Origin: Streptococcus mitis
GTDB lineage: Bacteria > Bacillota > Bacilli > Lactobacillales > Streptococcaceae
Reading direction: 5' to 3'
DNA length: 39,922 nucleotides
Assembly (NCBI RefSeq): GCF_946190375.1
Contig: NZ_CAMIAF010000022.1
Coordinates: forward strand, 1 to 39,922
The notes beneath the pieces are model-generated. The model was not told the origin of the DNA, made no database searches, and saw nothing but the letters and a program-made list of their open reading frames with translations. The number at the start of each line of letters is the position of its first letter. Within the stretch, counting starts at the first letter, position 1. Both the position numbers and the translations under genes were made by a program. This document shows positions 24,890 to 34,400 of this stretch, one piece after another.

Positions 24890-25385
24890 GAAGATTCCTT
24901 TCTTTACATTCTAACAGAGGCGATGCTGCCAACTGACTAGGATTGGTCCCAGCTTGGTTTAGAGGCACAGGCAGACCAATCTCCCTATAATATTCCCTCC
25001 AAAAATCACTAATCTCCTGCTCACCATCTCCAAATTTCATGGGAATAGTTTCAAAAATCGGTAGGATTTCTGCTATATACTGGGAGCAGTAAAAACCAAC
25101 TCCATCTGGATAGAAAGAAGCATTATAGGGAGCTCCAAGATGTTTGCAAGCTCTCTCCTTGACAGACTGAATATCTAGTTCTGGGTAAACATAGAGGTCG
25201 TACAAATGATTGGGCTCAAAGAAGTCTGCGGGTTCCTGACAGATAACACCCGCCTTTCCACTAGCGTGGTAAATCATCTCATCCAAATAAATGGCAACAT
25301 GACTATAGTTGCCTGTGGAAGTCTGGATGGCCTGCCCCATGTCCGACTCATCTCTCACAAAAATCAAATCGCCATTTTCTAACAT
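24873..25385 (-). CDS. YiiX/YebB-like permuted papain-fold protein
   Basis: The 170-residue protein matches the permuted NlpC/P60-type fold. GDLIFVRDESDMGQAIQTSTGNYSHVAIYL carries the conserved His (SHVAI), and GVGFYCSQYIAEIL carries the candidate catalytic Cys, in the order His then Cys of permuted members. No signal peptide is seen, so it is probably cytoplasmic, unlike typical wall hydrolases. Its target could be an amide or thioester and is not known. It follows ppaC after a terminator and overlaps the next gene by 17 bp. Confidence 0.75.
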   Translation of the reverse strand: MLENGDLIFVRDESDMGQAIQTSTGNYSHVAIYLDEMIYHASGKAGVICQEPADFFEPNHLYDLYVYPELDIQSVKERACKHLGAPYNASFYPDGVGFYCSQYIAEILPIFETIPMKFGDGEQEISDFWREYYREIGLPVPLNQAGTNPSQLAASPLLECKERNLHDSDF

Positions 25386-25402
25386 ACTTCACTCCTAGAA
25401 AA

Positions 25403-25422
25403 AAAGGAGCCGAAACTCCTTT
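25403..25422 (-). terminator. ppaC terminator
   Basis: A 7-bp perfect stem (aaaggag/ctccttt) with a 6-nt loop runs into TTTTTTTC on the minus strand. Confidence 0.78.
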
Positions 25423-25471
25423 CGATATAAGGCAAACTAGCCTTTCCTAATTTGAACTGACACTCAAAATC

Positions 25472-26407
25472 TTAAGCATTGAAGCTTTCAGTCAATTGAG
25501 GTACCACTTGTTTCTTACGTGAAACGGCACCAGCAAGGAAGGCGTGGTTGTTTTCAAGTTTGAAGCTGAAAGCCGCTTCGACCTTATCCATATTAGCACC
25601 AAGTGCTAGGATTTCTGAGTTTGAGTTGACAATATCTGTAATCATCAAGACAAAGTCAGAGTAGCCGTTTGCTGTATTAGCAGCTTGCATTGCAGCTTCG
25701 ATTTCTGCTTGGCGTTCCAAAACTTCAGCGATATCAACTGTGTTTACTTGAGCAACACGGACATTGTTTCCGTTCAATTCAAAAGTTTTAGCATCGATGT
25801 CAATCAATTCGTCAGCAGATTTGCTAGCCAAGTTTGTACCAGCTTTCAACATAGCCAAACCATATTCTTCCAAGTTGACACCAGCTAATTCAGCTAATTC
25901 AGGAGCAATAACTTTATCTGTTGGGTGTGTTGTTGGTGATTTCAAAAGAAGAGTATCTGAGATCAAACCTGAAAGCATCAAACCAGCAATCTCTTTAGGA
26001 ACAGCTACACCATGTTCTTTGAACATACGGTAAACGATTGAAGACGCAGATCCAACTGGCTCCAAACGCATGTAAAGTGGGCTTGCAGTTTCAAAATTAG
26101 CCACACGGTGGTGGTCTACAACACCATAAACTTCTACTTCAGCGATATCTGATACAGATTGTTGGAATTCATTGTGGTCAGTCAAGATAACTTGCTCTGC
26201 ACCTTCTGCTTTAGCAGAAGTGATAACACGCGGTGCTTCCACACCAAAATAGTTCAAGACAAAGGCTGTTTCTTCATTTGGAGTTCCAAGAGCAACAGCT
26301 TCCGTATCCAAACCGTATGCTTCTTTTGCAAGGTAGGCAAAGGCTACAGATGACCCGATGGCATCTGAGTCTGGATTTTGGTGACCAAATACTAGAATCT
26401 TAGACAT
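25472..26407 (-). CDS. ppaC: Manganese-dependent inorganic pyrophosphatase
   Basis: PpaC is a family II pyrophosphatase of the DHH superfamily that hydrolyses PPi to two phosphates and pulls biosynthetic reactions forward. The 311-residue protein shows [14 protein letters not shown] (metal ligands His9, Asp13 and Asp15), LTDHNE with Asp77, and VVDHHRV with His99-His100. The C-terminal DHHA2 domain ends [14 protein letters not shown], with the Arg/Lys pair that binds pyrophosphate. It has a good promoter (TTGTCA, 17 nt, TACAAT), a GAGGT ribosome site and its own terminator. Confidence 0.97.
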   Translation of the reverse strand: MSKILVFGHQNPDSDAIGSSVAFAYLAKEAYGLDTEAVALGTPNEETAFVLNYFGVEAPRVITSAKAEGAEQVILTDHNEFQQSVSDIAEVEVYGVVDHHRVANFETASPLYMRLEPVGSASSIVYRMFKEHGVAVPKEIAGLMLSGLISDTLLLKSPTTHPTDKVIAPELAELAGVNLEEYGLAMLKAGTNLASKSADELIDIDAKTFELNGNNVRVAQVNTVDIAEVLERQAEIEAAMQAANTANGYSDFVLMITDIVNSNSEILALGANMDKVEAAFSFKLENNHAFLAGAVSRKKQVVPQLTESFNA

Positions 26408-26436
26408 GATAATACCTCATTTTGTTTATTCTCTTT

Positions 26437-26465
26437 ATTGTAGCATTTTTTTCGCTTTTTGACAA
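26437..26465 (-). promoter_or_regulatory. ppaC promoter
   Basis: TTGTCA (26460-26465), 17 nt and TACAAT (26437-26442) on the minus strand. Confidence 0.75.
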
Positions 26466-26492
26466 AAGTAAGAGGAGTCAAAGGGCTCCCCA

Positions 26493-26777
26493 CTACTCTT
26501 CAAAATAACTGAGTAAATTTCTATCTTGATTTTCAGATAAAAATTGCTCCTTCTGTGGCCTCTTCTTACGCTTGAGCAGGGCTTCTGCCGACATGGCTTC
26601 TGCCTTACTAGCAAAACCTTGAGCATAGATGAGTTTGACCGGCAATCGTGCTCGTGTATATTTGGCTCCATTCCCACTATTGTGGACAGCGAGGCGTCTT
26701 CTCACATCAGTCGTATATCCTGTATAATAGGAACCATCACGACACTCCAGGACATACATATAAGCCTTATGATCCAT
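26493..26777 (-). CDS. GIY-YIG family protein, UPF0213-like
   Basis: The 94-residue protein is a lone GIY-YIG domain: [46 protein letters not shown] gives the paired YVL and YTG strands, and the catalytic Arg lies in RRRL. Single-domain members (YhbQ/UPF0213 type) are common in bacteria, and their nuclease role is not well defined. The frame is open upstream to 26828, but MDHKAYMYV at 26777 gives the normal family length. This start overlaps the methyltransferase stop by 11 bp. Confidence 0.88.
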   Translation of the reverse strand: MDHKAYMYVLECRDGSYYTGYTTDVRRRLAVHNSGNGAKYTRARLPVKLIYAQGFASKAEAMSAEALLKRKKRPQKEQFLSENQDRNLLSYFEE

Positions 26778-27516
26778 AATAAATCTCTTCAAGTTCGGGC
26801 GTATAGGAACCATCATCATTGTGGACAATCAAAGGGGGTAAAACCTTAAAACCACTCGTTGAGCCATCCTTGATAGCTTCAATCAAGAGCATATTAGCTT
26901 CCTTTTCCCGCTTTGGATAAACAAACTGTAGGCGCTTAGGGGCTAGATTATGCCGTTTCAACATGTCCAAGATATCCAAGAGGCGATCAGGACGATGAAC
27001 CATGGCCAAGCGACCATTGGACTTGAGAATACTTTGGGCACTACGACAAATTTCCTCTAGATTGGTCGTGATTTCATGGCGTGCCAAGAGGTAATGTTCG
27101 CTCTCGTTCAGGTTGGAATGCGGATCCACCTTGAAATAGGGCGGATTACACAAAATCATATCCACCTTACTTCCCTGAATGTAAGCAGGCATATTTTTTA
27201 AATCATCACAGATGACCTGCATTTGCTCCTCTAATCCATTCAAACGGACAGAGCGTTCAGCCATATCTGCCAAACGCTCCTGAATCTCAACAGCCAAAAT
27301 CTGTGCCTGAGTACGAGTGCTAGCAAATAGCCCCACTGCTCCATTTCCAGCGCAGAAATCCACTATCAAGCCCGTCTTAGGAAAACGTGGAAAGCGTGAC
27401 AAGAGAACACTATCCACCGAATAGCTAAAAACCTCTCTATTTTGAATGATTTTGATATCTGTCGAAAAGAGCTGGTTAATGCGCTCCCCTGATTTTAATA
27501 ATTGTTCTTCTTCCAT
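26767..27516 (-). CDS. tRNA1(Val) (adenine(37)-N6)-methyltransferase-like
   Basis: The 249-residue SAM-dependent methyltransferase has motif [15 protein letters not shown] and the N6-adenine motif NPPYF, preceded by a core opening [13 protein letters not shown] that is typical of the TrmN6/YfiC group. Members methylate A37 of tRNA1(Val). The assignment to this exact site is inferred from family likeness. A -10 box lies 6 nt before the ATG, so the transcript may be leaderless. The GIY-YIG gene overlaps its end by 11 bp and is probably co-translated, as the two are often adjacent. Confidence 0.88.
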   Translation of the reverse strand: MEEEQLLKSGERINQLFSTDIKIIQNREVFSYSVDSVLLSRFPRFPKTGLIVDFCAGNGAVGLFASTRTQAQILAVEIQERLADMAERSVRLNGLEEQMQVICDDLKNMPAYIQGSKVDMILCNPPYFKVDPHSNLNESEHYLLARHEITTNLEEICRSAQSILKSNGRLAMVHRPDRLLDILDMLKRHNLAPKRLQFVYPKREKEANMLLIEAIKDGSTSGFKVLPPLIVHNDDGSYTPELEEIYYGS

Positions 27517-27522
27517 GGTCCT

Positions 27523-27551
27523 ATTATAGCAAATTTATATTAACATTACAA
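27523..27551 (-). promoter_or_regulatory. Promoter of the tRNA methyltransferase-GIY-YIG pair
   Basis: TTGTAA (27546-27551), 17 nt and TATAAT (27523-27528) on the minus strand. Only 6 nt separate the -10 from the ATG. Confidence 0.72.
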
Positions 27552-27568
27552 AGAATATAGATTTCTAA

Positions 27569-27931
27569 CTAATTCTTCTGCTTCTTCAAATGTTGAAGGG
27601 CTTCCTTGGTCCAAATTGGCATCATTCTTTTGAGAGGCGCAAAGCCGTAGTTAAAGCGGTCGCTTGAAAAGCGTCTCCGTCTCGGAAACTGGTGCTTTTC
27701 TTCCTCTAAAGTACGGATAGAAAGACTAGCTTTCCCTGTAAATTCATCTAAATCCACTACCTGAACCTGAACCTCTTCATCGACTTTCAAGGCGTCATGA
27801 ATATTTTCAATAAATCCTGTTCGAATCTCCGAAATGTGAATCAGCCCCGTATCGCCCGTCTCTAGCTCAACAAAGGCACCATAGGGCTGAATCCCTGTAA
27901 TACGGCCCTTTAGTTTATCACCGATTTTCAT
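27569..27931 (-). CDS. S1-domain RNA-binding protein, CvfD/YugI-like
   Basis: The 120-residue protein has one S1 domain (about 1-75): MKIGDKLKGRITGIQPYGAFVELETGDTGLIHISEI is the full beta-barrel opening, followed by a basic tail (RRRRF ... KRMMPIWTKEALQHLKKQKN). Streptococcal CvfD of this type affects post-transcriptional regulation and virulence in pneumococcus. The ATG at 27931 gives the usual S1 start and follows GAGGA; the frame extends nine codons further upstream into the previous gene. It starts 1 bp after the stop of the HAD-cyclophilin gene, in the same operon. Confidence 0.88.
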   Translation of the reverse strand: MKIGDKLKGRITGIQPYGAFVELETGDTGLIHISEIRTGFIENIHDALKVDEEVQVQVVDLDEFTGKASLSIRTLEEEKHQFPRRRRFSSDRFNYGFAPLKRMMPIWTKEALQHLKKQKN

Positions 27932-27932
27932 C

Positions 27933-29333
27933 TTAGTCCTCGATTTCAATAGTTTCAATCACAACATCTTCAACTGGCTTGTCCATAGCCCCTGTCTCAA
28001 CAGCAGCAATGGTATCCAAGACAGCGTAAGAAGCTTCATCAGCTAGCTGACCAAAAACCGTGTGACGGCGGTCTAGGTGAGGGGTTCCACCTTGGTTGGC
28101 ATAGATTTCTGCGATCGGTTCTGGCCAACCTCCACGAGCAATTTCTTTCTTAGAATAAGGCAGGTGTTGGTTTTGGACGATAAAGAACTGACTGCCGTTG
28201 GTATTTGGACCAGCATTAGCCATGGAAAGAGCACCACGGATATTGTAAAGTTCTTCTGAGAACTCATCCTCAAATGATTCGCCGTAGATTGACTCGCCAC
28301 CCATACCAGTACCAGTTGGATCTCCACCTTGAATCATAAAGTCCTTGATAATACGGTGGAAAATGACACCATCATAGTAGCCATCTTTTGAAAGAGCTAC
28401 AAAGTTAGCCACTGTTTTAGGAGCATGTTCAGGGAAGAGCTTAATACGCAAGTCCCCGTGATTGGTCTTAATAGTCGCGATAGGACCTTCTACTGTTTCA
28501 ATGTCTACTTGTGGGAAATGCAATTCTTTTTCTACCATACCAAATCTTTCTAAGGCATCAAAAATACCATCTTCTTCTAACGTTTTTGTAATATAATCTG
28601 CTTTTTCTTTGATGTTATCATGGGAAATTCCCATGGCAACGCTGATTCCAGCATAATCAAAGAGTTCCAAGTCATTCAGCCCATCTCCAAAAACCATGAC
28701 GTTCTCTGGTTTCAAGCCAAGGTGTTCCACAACCTTTTCCACACCCGTCGCTTTGGAGCCTGAAATCGGCACAATATCAGACGAATGCTCATGCCAACGA
28801 ACCATGCGAAGTTTGTCTGAGAGACTGTCAGGCAAGTGCAAGTCATCTCCCTTATCTTCAAAAGTCCACATCTGATAGATATCTTCTTTTTCATGGAAAT
28901 CTGGATCCACATCCAAATCGGGATAAATTGGATTGATAGCCTCACTAATCATATCGGTGCGAGTCGACAACTTGGCATCATGACTCCCAACCAAACCATA
29001 CTCAATTCCTTCTTGCTTGGCCCAAGAGATATACTCTTCAACATCTGACTTCTCAATCTGATGTTGATAAATGACCTGACCTTTTTTATCTTCGATATAA
29101 GCCCCATTCAGAGTTACAAAAAAGTCAGGCTTGAGATCACGAATCTCTGGCACAACACCAAAAATCCCTCGTCCAGAAGCAATACCTGTCAAAATTCCTT
29201 TCTCACGTAATTGCTTAAAAACAGTTGGGATTGAAGCTGGAATAAAACCTGTCTTTGAATTCCTCAATGTATCATCAATATCAAAAAAGACAATCTTGAT
29301 TTTCTTTGCCTTGTATCTTAATTTGGCATCCAT
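27933..29333 (-). CDS. HAD phosphatase-cyclophilin fusion protein
   Basis: The 466-residue protein joins two enzymes. Residues 1-265 are a Cof-type (HAD-IIB) hydrolase with [11 protein letters not shown] (nucleophile Asp18, acid Asp20), an [14 protein letters not shown] segment and the metal motif [14 protein letters not shown]. Residues 275-466 are a cyclophilin peptidyl-prolyl isomerase with [15 protein letters not shown] (Arg of the active site), [19 protein letters not shown] and GQL motifs. Both halves look intact. The same fusion occurs in other streptococci, as I recall. The S1 protein gene follows after 1 bp. The promoter is an extended -10, and GAGGT precedes the ATG. Confidence 0.95.
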   Translation of the reverse strand: MDAKLRYKAKKIKIVFFDIDDTLRNSKTGFIPASIPTVFKQLREKGILTGIASGRGIFGVVPEIRDLKPDFFVTLNGAYIEDKKGQVIYQHQIEKSDVEEYISWAKQEGIEYGLVGSHDAKLSTRTDMISEAINPIYPDLDVDPDFHEKEDIYQMWTFEDKGDDLHLPDSLSDKLRMVRWHEHSSDIVPISGSKATGVEKVVEHLGLKPENVMVFGDGLNDLELFDYAGISVAMGISHDNIKEKADYITKTLEEDGIFDALERFGMVEKELHFPQVDIETVEGPIATIKTNHGDLRIKLFPEHAPKTVANFVALSKDGYYDGVIFHRIIKDFMIQGGDPTGTGMGGESIYGESFEDEFSEELYNIRGALSMANAGPNTNGSQFFIVQNQHLPYSKKEIARGGWPEPIAEIYANQGGTPHLDRRHTVFGQLADEASYAVLDTIAAVETGAMDKPVEDVVIETIEIED

Positions 29334-29363
29334 CTCACTACCTCTTTCAATCTAACTCTTTCC

Positions 29364-29372
29364 ATTATACCA
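29364..29372 (-). promoter_or_regulatory. Extended -10 promoter of the HAD-cyclophilin operon
   Basis: TGGTATAAT on the minus strand, about 30 bp before the ATG, with no clear -35. Confidence 0.6.
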
Positions 29373-29414
29373 TAAAGTAGAGAAATCCCACATCCCCAAT
29401 AAAATCCTTATCTC

Positions 29415-29924
29415 TTATCCGAATTCCTTTACTAGATACAAAACCAAATCATCATTATTTTGGCTAGTTGCATTCATTTCCAAGGGTTGATTTCGATACC
29501 AGACACCTGTCCCATCTGGAATGTAGCCCCGTCTGATATACAATCTCTGGGCAGGGCCATAGCCTAAGTGCAAACCTACACCAAGAGTGACCTTACTCGA
29601 AACAACCTTGACTCGTTTTTCTGCTTCTTCTAGCAGTTGATTCCCAATCCCTTGATTTCGAAAAGGCTCAAACACATTAAAATCTGATAACTCTGGATAG
29701 ACTTCTGCAAAAGGACCATGTTTAGCAGAGGGCAAAATAGTAACGTAGCCCGCTACAGCTCCATCAATCTCTGCAACTAAGACTTCTCTCTCCCCACTTT
29801 CCTGTTCCAGAAAATATCTAGCCAAAATTTCCTCTCTACCAGGCCAACCTTGATTGATAAAACCTTTGGACAGGTATTTGATATCCGATTCAATCATTTT
29901 TCTAATAACAGCGTTTCCCTTCAT
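29415..29924 (-). CDS. GNAT acetyltransferase
   Basis: The 169-residue protein opens VIRKMIESDIKYLSKGFINQGWPGREEILARYFLEQESGEREVLVAEIDGAVAGYVTI, a typical GNAT N-terminus. The acetyl-CoA loop is FRNQGIGNQLLEEAEKRV, and LGYGPAQRLYIRRGYIPDGTGVWYRNQPL matches the closing segment of small GNAT enzymes. The substrate is unknown. AAGGAG precedes the ATG, and a TATAAT at 29954-29959 is the likely -10. A tandem hairpin array upstream separates it from rpsR. Confidence 0.88.
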   Translation of the reverse strand: MKGNAVIRKMIESDIKYLSKGFINQGWPGREEILARYFLEQESGEREVLVAEIDGAVAGYVTILPSAKHGPFAEVYPELSDFNVFEPFRNQGIGNQLLEEAEKRVKVVSSKVTLGVGLHLGYGPAQRLYIRRGYIPDGTGVWYRNQPLEMNATSQNNDDLVLYLVKEFG

Positions 29925-29953
29925 AAGATACTCCTTTAAAAATTCCTACTATC

Positions 29954-29959
29954 ATTATA
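29954..29959 (-). promoter_or_regulatory. -10 box for the 29415 GNAT gene
   Basis: The minus strand reads GCTATAATG, about 30 bp before the ATG. No good -35 is visible 17 nt upstream, where the last hairpin of the array begins. Confidence 0.5.
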
Positions 29960-29970
29960 GCACGTTTATA

Positions 29971-30247
29971 GAGAAAGAAAAAAGGCCCAGCAGGGTCTTA
30001 ATTCGCTTTCTTATTTTCAAACTCATGAAAAAGAAGTCCCCCGGACCTAACTCGCATTCTCATTTCAGGCTCGTGAAAAAAAGACCCACTCGGGTCTTAA
30101 CTCGCTTCCTTATTTCCTAGCTCATGAAAAAGAGGTTCACCCGGACCCAACTCGCTCTCTCATTTCAAGGCTCGTGAAAAAAAGACCCGTCGGGGTCTGA
30201 AAAAGAGATCCACCCGGACCTGAAAAAAAGACCCAAACGGGTCTTTT
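29971..30247 (-). repeat. Tandem array of seven terminator-like hairpins
   Basis: Seven units, each starting gaaaaa, hold a short hairpin built on GGTCC or GACCC (for example gacccactcgggtc). The first four are about 48-55 bp with spacers resembling actcgcttccttatttc; the last three, next to rpsR, are only about 23-27 bp. The units alternate between two types. On the minus strand most give a stem followed by six or seven T, the pattern of an intrinsic terminator. The array lies between rpsR and a GNAT gene. Confidence 0.88.
30226..30247 (-). terminator. First terminator after rpsR
   Basis: A perfect 9-bp stem (aaaagaccc/gggtctttt) with a 4-nt loop starts 3 bp after the rpsR stop and is followed by TTTTTTTC on the minus strand. 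Confidence 0.85.
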
Positions 30248-30249
30248 CT

Positions 30250-30489
30250 TTAATCTTCGTTTACGAAAGGCATCAAAGCCATTACGCGAGCGCGTTTGAT
30301 AGCTGTTGTTACTTTACGTTGGTTTTTAGCTGAAGTTCCTGTTACACGACGTGGAAGGATTTTCCCACGTTCTGAAACGAAACGGCTAAGAAGCTCAGTA
30401 TCTTTGTAATCAACATATTCAATTTTGTTTGCTGCGATGTAATCAACTTTTTTACGGCGTTTGAATCCGCCACGACGTTGTTGAGCCAT
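30250..30489 (-). CDS. rpsR: Ribosomal protein bS18
   Basis: The 79-residue protein matches bS18: [70 protein letters not shown]18 binds 16S rRNA as a partner of S6 on the small-subunit platform. It is the last gene of the rpsF-ssb-rpsR operon and starts 31 bp after ssb with an AAGGAG site. A hairpin array follows the stop. Confidence 0.98.
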   Translation of the reverse strand: MAQQRRGGFKRRKKVDYIAANKIEYVDYKDTELLSRFVSERGKILPRRVTGTSAKNQRKVTTAIKRARVMALMPFVNED

Positions 30490-30520
30490 GTTTTTTCTCC
30501 TTTATAATTTTAGTTGTCCA

Positions 30521-30991
30521 TTAGAATGGTAAATCATCATCTGAAATATCCAATGGATTTGTTGCTCCAAATGGATTTTCATCACGTGAAAAGTCTGGTA
30601 CTGAATTTGTAGGTGCTGAATAGTTTGCAGTTGGTGCAGAGTAAGCTCCACCTGTATGACCTTCACGCACGCTACGGCTTTCCAACATTTGGAAATTCTC
30701 AGCCACGACCTCTGTCACGTAGACACGTTGTCCTTGCTGGTTATCGTAACTACGAGTCTGGATACGACCTGTCACCCCGATAAGTGAGCCTTTTTTAGCC
30801 CAGTTAGCAAGATTTTCAGCCTGTTGGCGCCACATAACGACATTGATAAAATCAGCCTCACGTTCGCCATTTTGACTCTTAAATGTACGGTTTACTGCAA
30901 GAGTAAAAGTCGCAACTGCTACATTTGATGGGGTATAACGCAACTCAGCGTCACGTGTCATACGCCCTACAAGTACAACATTGTTAATCAT
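30521..30991 (-). CDS. ssb: Single-stranded DNA-binding protein
   Basis: The 156-residue protein has an OB-fold (about 1-105), with [21 protein letters not shown] at the start and [23 protein letters not shown], then a flexible Gly/Ser/Asn-rich linker and the acidic tip DISDDDLPF that recruits partner proteins. It is the vegetative SSB by its position between rpsF and rpsR. It follows rpsF by 11 bp. Confidence 0.98.
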   Translation of the reverse strand: MINNVVLVGRMTRDAELRYTPSNVAVATFTLAVNRTFKSQNGEREADFINVVMWRQQAENLANWAKKGSLIGVTGRIQTRSYDNQQGQRVYVTEVVAENFQMLESRSVREGHTGGAYSAPTANYSAPTNSVPDFSRDENPFGATNPLDISDDDLPF

Positions 30992-31002
30992 AGTTTACCT
31001 TC

Positions 31003-31293
31003 TTACGCGTCAGTTTTGACGATCATGTGACGAAGAATGTCAGCGTTGATTTTTGAAAGACGGTCAAACTCTTTAAGAGCTACGTCGTCGTTTGCTTCAA
31101 CGTTAACGATGTGGTAAAGTCCTTCACGGAAATCTTTGATTTCGTATGCAAGACGACGTTTTTCCCAAGATTTTGATTCAACAACAGTTGCACCGTTGTC
31201 AGTCAAAATAGAGTCAAAACGTGCTACCAAAGCGTTTTTAGCTTCTTCTTCAATGTTTGGACGAATGATATAAAGAATTTCGTATTTAGCCAT
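31003..31293 (-). CDS. rpsF: Ribosomal protein bS6
   Basis: The 96-residue bS6 protein shows [23 protein letters not shown] and [24 protein letters not shown], the ferredoxin-like fold of S6, which pairs with S18. It is the first gene of its operon. The promoter has TTGCGT, 17 nt, TATAAT. The 70-nt leader contains two short hairpins just before AGGAGG that could serve as a regulatory leader, but the known S6-S18 binding motif is not clearly seen. Confidence 0.98.
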   Translation of the reverse strand: MAKYEILYIIRPNIEEEAKNALVARFDSILTDNGATVVESKSWEKRRLAYEIKDFREGLYHIVNVEANDDVALKEFDRLSKINADILRHMIVKTDA

Positions 31294-31320
31294 TGATATG
31301 TTCCTCCTTTTGGTCTAATG

Positions 31321-31359
31321 ACCCCAAGACTTTGCAAGGGGTAAGTGAGGTTCGCTCAC
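31321..31359 (-). promoter_or_regulatory. Structured rpsF leader
   Basis: Two small inverted repeats (accccnnnggggt at 31321-31342 and gtgag/ctcac at 31345-31359) lie in the leader. A role as an S6-S18 autoregulatory site is possible, but I do not see the CCG-type motif that would support it. Confidence 0.35.
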
Positions 31360-31367
31360 AATAAACT

Positions 31368-31396
31368 ATTATACTAGAAAAAAATTTTTTACGCAA
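31368..31396 (-). promoter_or_regulatory. rpsF-ssb-rpsR promoter
   Basis: TTGCGT (31391-31396), 17 nt and TATAAT (31368-31373) on the minus strand. Confidence 0.8.
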
Positions 31397-31417
31397 GTAA
31401 AAACTCTGAAATAAAAA

Positions 31418-31439
31418 AGAAGATGACGAATCATCTTCT
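31418..31439 (-). terminator. Adhesin gene terminator
   Basis: A perfect 9-bp stem (agaagatga/tcatcttct) with a 4-nt loop is followed by TTTTTTATT on the minus strand, 16 bp after the adhesin stop. Confidence 0.88.
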
Positions 31440-31455
31440 CAAAAACTATAAGTTT

Positions 31456-34400
31456 TTAGTCTTCTTTTTTCTTGCGAGCAAGAAGTCCAAATCCACTTAG
31501 GGCTCCAAGAAGTCCAAGCGCTGCAAGGCTAGCGTTAGCTTCTGTACCTGTGTTAGGCAATTCTTTTTGACCATCAACATATTTAAGTGTTGCTGGTTGT
31601 TTTGGTTGCTTAGGTACTGTTGGCATTTCTGGAGTCACTTGTTGCTCTGGGGTCTCTGGCTCTTGTGGAGAAACTGGTTGTACTGGTTCAACTGGTGTTG
31701 GAGTTGGCATCTCAACTTTGCGGAAGATATGTCTGATATTTCCATTTGGATCCGTCACAGTCTTCACATATTCGTAACCTGGAATTCTTCCCGGTTCTTT
31801 AGAACCTGGCTCAGTTGGTTTCAATGGATTTCCATTCTCATCAGTCCAAGTAGTTGTAATCTCTTTACCTGGAGTTGGTTGAGGAGCTGGTGTTGGTGTT
31901 ATGACTTTTTCATAAACATGAACAGTATCTCCATTTGGTAGTTTCTTCGTTTCTACGAAGCGGTAACCTGGGATATCTTTCTTAGGTTGTTCGCCGTCTT
32001 CTCTTGGATAATTTGGAATAGATACTTCTTTACCATTTGGATCAACTGTCACATAAGACGTTGTAATCTTAGTATAGTTGATTGGTGTATCTTGACTCGG
32101 ATCAGTTGGTAATGTTGGTGGCACATAACCTTTTGTTGGATCTTCTGGATCAACTGGTTTCAACGGATTTCCATCTTTATCTCTTGGAATGTAACCTGGA
32201 ACATAAGGAATTACAATATCTTCCGTTGGTATACCCGGTTTAGTTGGATCACCATTTGGATCATTTGGATAATCAATACGTGGAGGATTTGTTTGTCCTG
32301 GCACGTTTGGAATCCAGGCTCCAAGTTTCTTATAGACAACTTTTTGAATGATATCTTTGTCTTCAGCCTTAACAGTTTGATCCTTGGTAGATGCCTCAAT
32401 ATCTCCACTTACTGCAATATAACCTTTAACAAGTGGAAGTTTGTTACCAGAAAGAACATCAGTTGTAGCTTCTTTCCATTCGCCGTAAGTAACTTCACCT
32501 GTCACCAAGTTCACCTTAGCATCACGAGTAAATTTAACGGATGAAGTCACAGAAGTAGTAACCTCTTTACCATCTCCATCAACATAAGTAATTGTACGAG
32601 TTACTTCTTCTGAAGTTGTCAATTCCTTAACGCTTTCAGGCCATACTGGTGAGTTTGGATCCTCTGGGTCAATTGGTTGACCTGGAACTGGTGTCACATC
32701 ACTTGGAATAACTGGAACAAGGCGTGGTTGAACAGTAACAACAAATTTTTGAATAGCTTTTGTATCATTATCAAATGATTGCTTGCTGCCATCAGCTTTT
32801 GTAAACTCATCAGACACAAGTTCGTAGCCAAGTTTTTTCAGTACGTTGATACGTTCTGCAGTAGAGTAGTTCATTTCAGAACCAGAATCACCTTGAAGGA
32901 TATCCACTTCACCAAGAATTGTTCCGTTAGTATCTTTGTAAGTTACAGTTGCAACTTGTGTATCAGACTTCACTTCATAAACAGTTGGTATATACTTAGC
33001 TTTCGCTACAGTGCCATTAGTATCCTTACGTACAATAGTTACTCCTGTTGCAGTTCCAACGAAATCTTTATTTGGTGTGAAGGTTACCCTACCTGTTGCA
33101 TCAACAGTATACGTTCCTTCGTTTGGAACTGTTTTACTTGTTGTACCATCTTCAAATGTAGCAGGAACAGTATTGTCCATTGGTACATCTTTATGACCAG
33201 GTACAAATGTTGGTGTACCAGATTGAGGAGTGTTCTTAGGACCTGTAGAACTTGTATCCACACCTGTTGGTGTAACTGGGGTTACAGTTGGAGTGTAACT
33301 TGACTCAACAGTTGTACCATTTGTAGGATCTGTTACTACTACTTTAGCTGAATCTGGTGTGCCAACGAAGTCTTTATTTGGTGTAAAGGTTACTGTACCA
33401 GTTGGATCGATTGTATATGTACCAACTGTCTTACCATCCTTAGTCGCTGGGATAGTTGTTTCCTCAGTTCCAACGAACTTAGCTGGATTATCTGTTGTTG
33501 GTTTCAACTCAGTTCCATCAGCATGTTTATATGTTGGAGTACCTGTCTGTGTCTTACCTTGGATATCAGTTGATGTAGCAGGTGTTGTAGTTGGTGCTAC
33601 TGGTTTATAGATAACGTATACTATACTATCAGTTGATTCGTTTGTTACCTCAAGGCTTGTAACAGTTTTCTTATCATAAGTATAATTAGCTACTTCTGGA
33701 GAAACCACTTCCTCAAGCGTTTGTGCTGCTGACCAGTCAGTATATTCCACATTTCCTGTTACCAAGTTAACGCTTGCGCTACGTGTGAAGGTTACTGTTT
33801 GAACTTTATCAGCTGTTACTTCTTTACCATTCTCATCGTTGTAGCGGTACTTAATTGTACGAGTAACTGTCTTAGTTAACTCAAGATTTTCTGCAGTACT
33901 TGGCCATACAGGTGAGTTTGGATCTTCTGGATTAACTGGCTGTCCTGGAACAGGTTTCTCATCATTTGGAGTCACTGGTTCCACACGTTGTTTAACTGTT
34001 ACCGTGAAGTTTTGATTCACCGCTGTGTCGTTATCAAAAAGCTTATCAGCTGTCGTTGCTGCAACGAAACCATCTTCTACTAACGTATAGCCAGCTTTTT
34101 CAAGAGCTGCAATTGCTTTTTCACGATTAACAAAGTCGATAGTTCCTTTATAAACACCTTCTACTGTCTCAACAGATGCTTCTGGTACTTTAGCTGAATC
34201 TATCGCAACTTCTGCACCAGTTGTTATATCATAGTAAGAAATAGTTGCTGTTTGAACATTCTTTCTATAAGTATATGTCACAGTAGTTGGATCATTTGTA
34301 ACTTTACCTGAAACCTTCTTAGTACCTTCATCAACCTGACCATTTGTTGTTTCCACTTTAACAAGAGTGTAACCAGGAATTTCTTTTGGCTCAGTTGTAA

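Noticed and set aside
24873-25385. Secreted NlpC/P60 peptidoglycan hydrolase
   Set aside because: The His comes before the Cys (permuted order) and there is no signal peptide, so a wall hydrolase role is not supported.
26435-26677. Minus-strand open frame of 80 codons
   Set aside because: It is a shifted frame over the GIY-YIG gene, with low-complexity content and no ribosome site.
26493-26777. GIY-YIG protein as a homing endonuclease
   Set aside because: It is a lone short domain of the UPF0213 type, overlapped with a tRNA methyltransferase, with no intron or intein nearby.
29971-30247. Repeat array as a CRISPR
   Set aside because: The repeated parts are the hairpins, the between-sequences are related to each other rather than unique, the units vary in length (about 23-55 bp), and no cas genes are present.
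31321-31359. Firm call of an S6-S18 autoregulatory leader
   Set aside because: Hairpins are present, but the known binding motif is not recognisable, so it is listed only as a possible structured leader.
32779-33303. 174-codon plus-strand frame inside the adhesin
   Set aside because: Rich in Cys and Phe, as expected from the antisense of a Thr/Val-rich repeat gene; no ribosome site.
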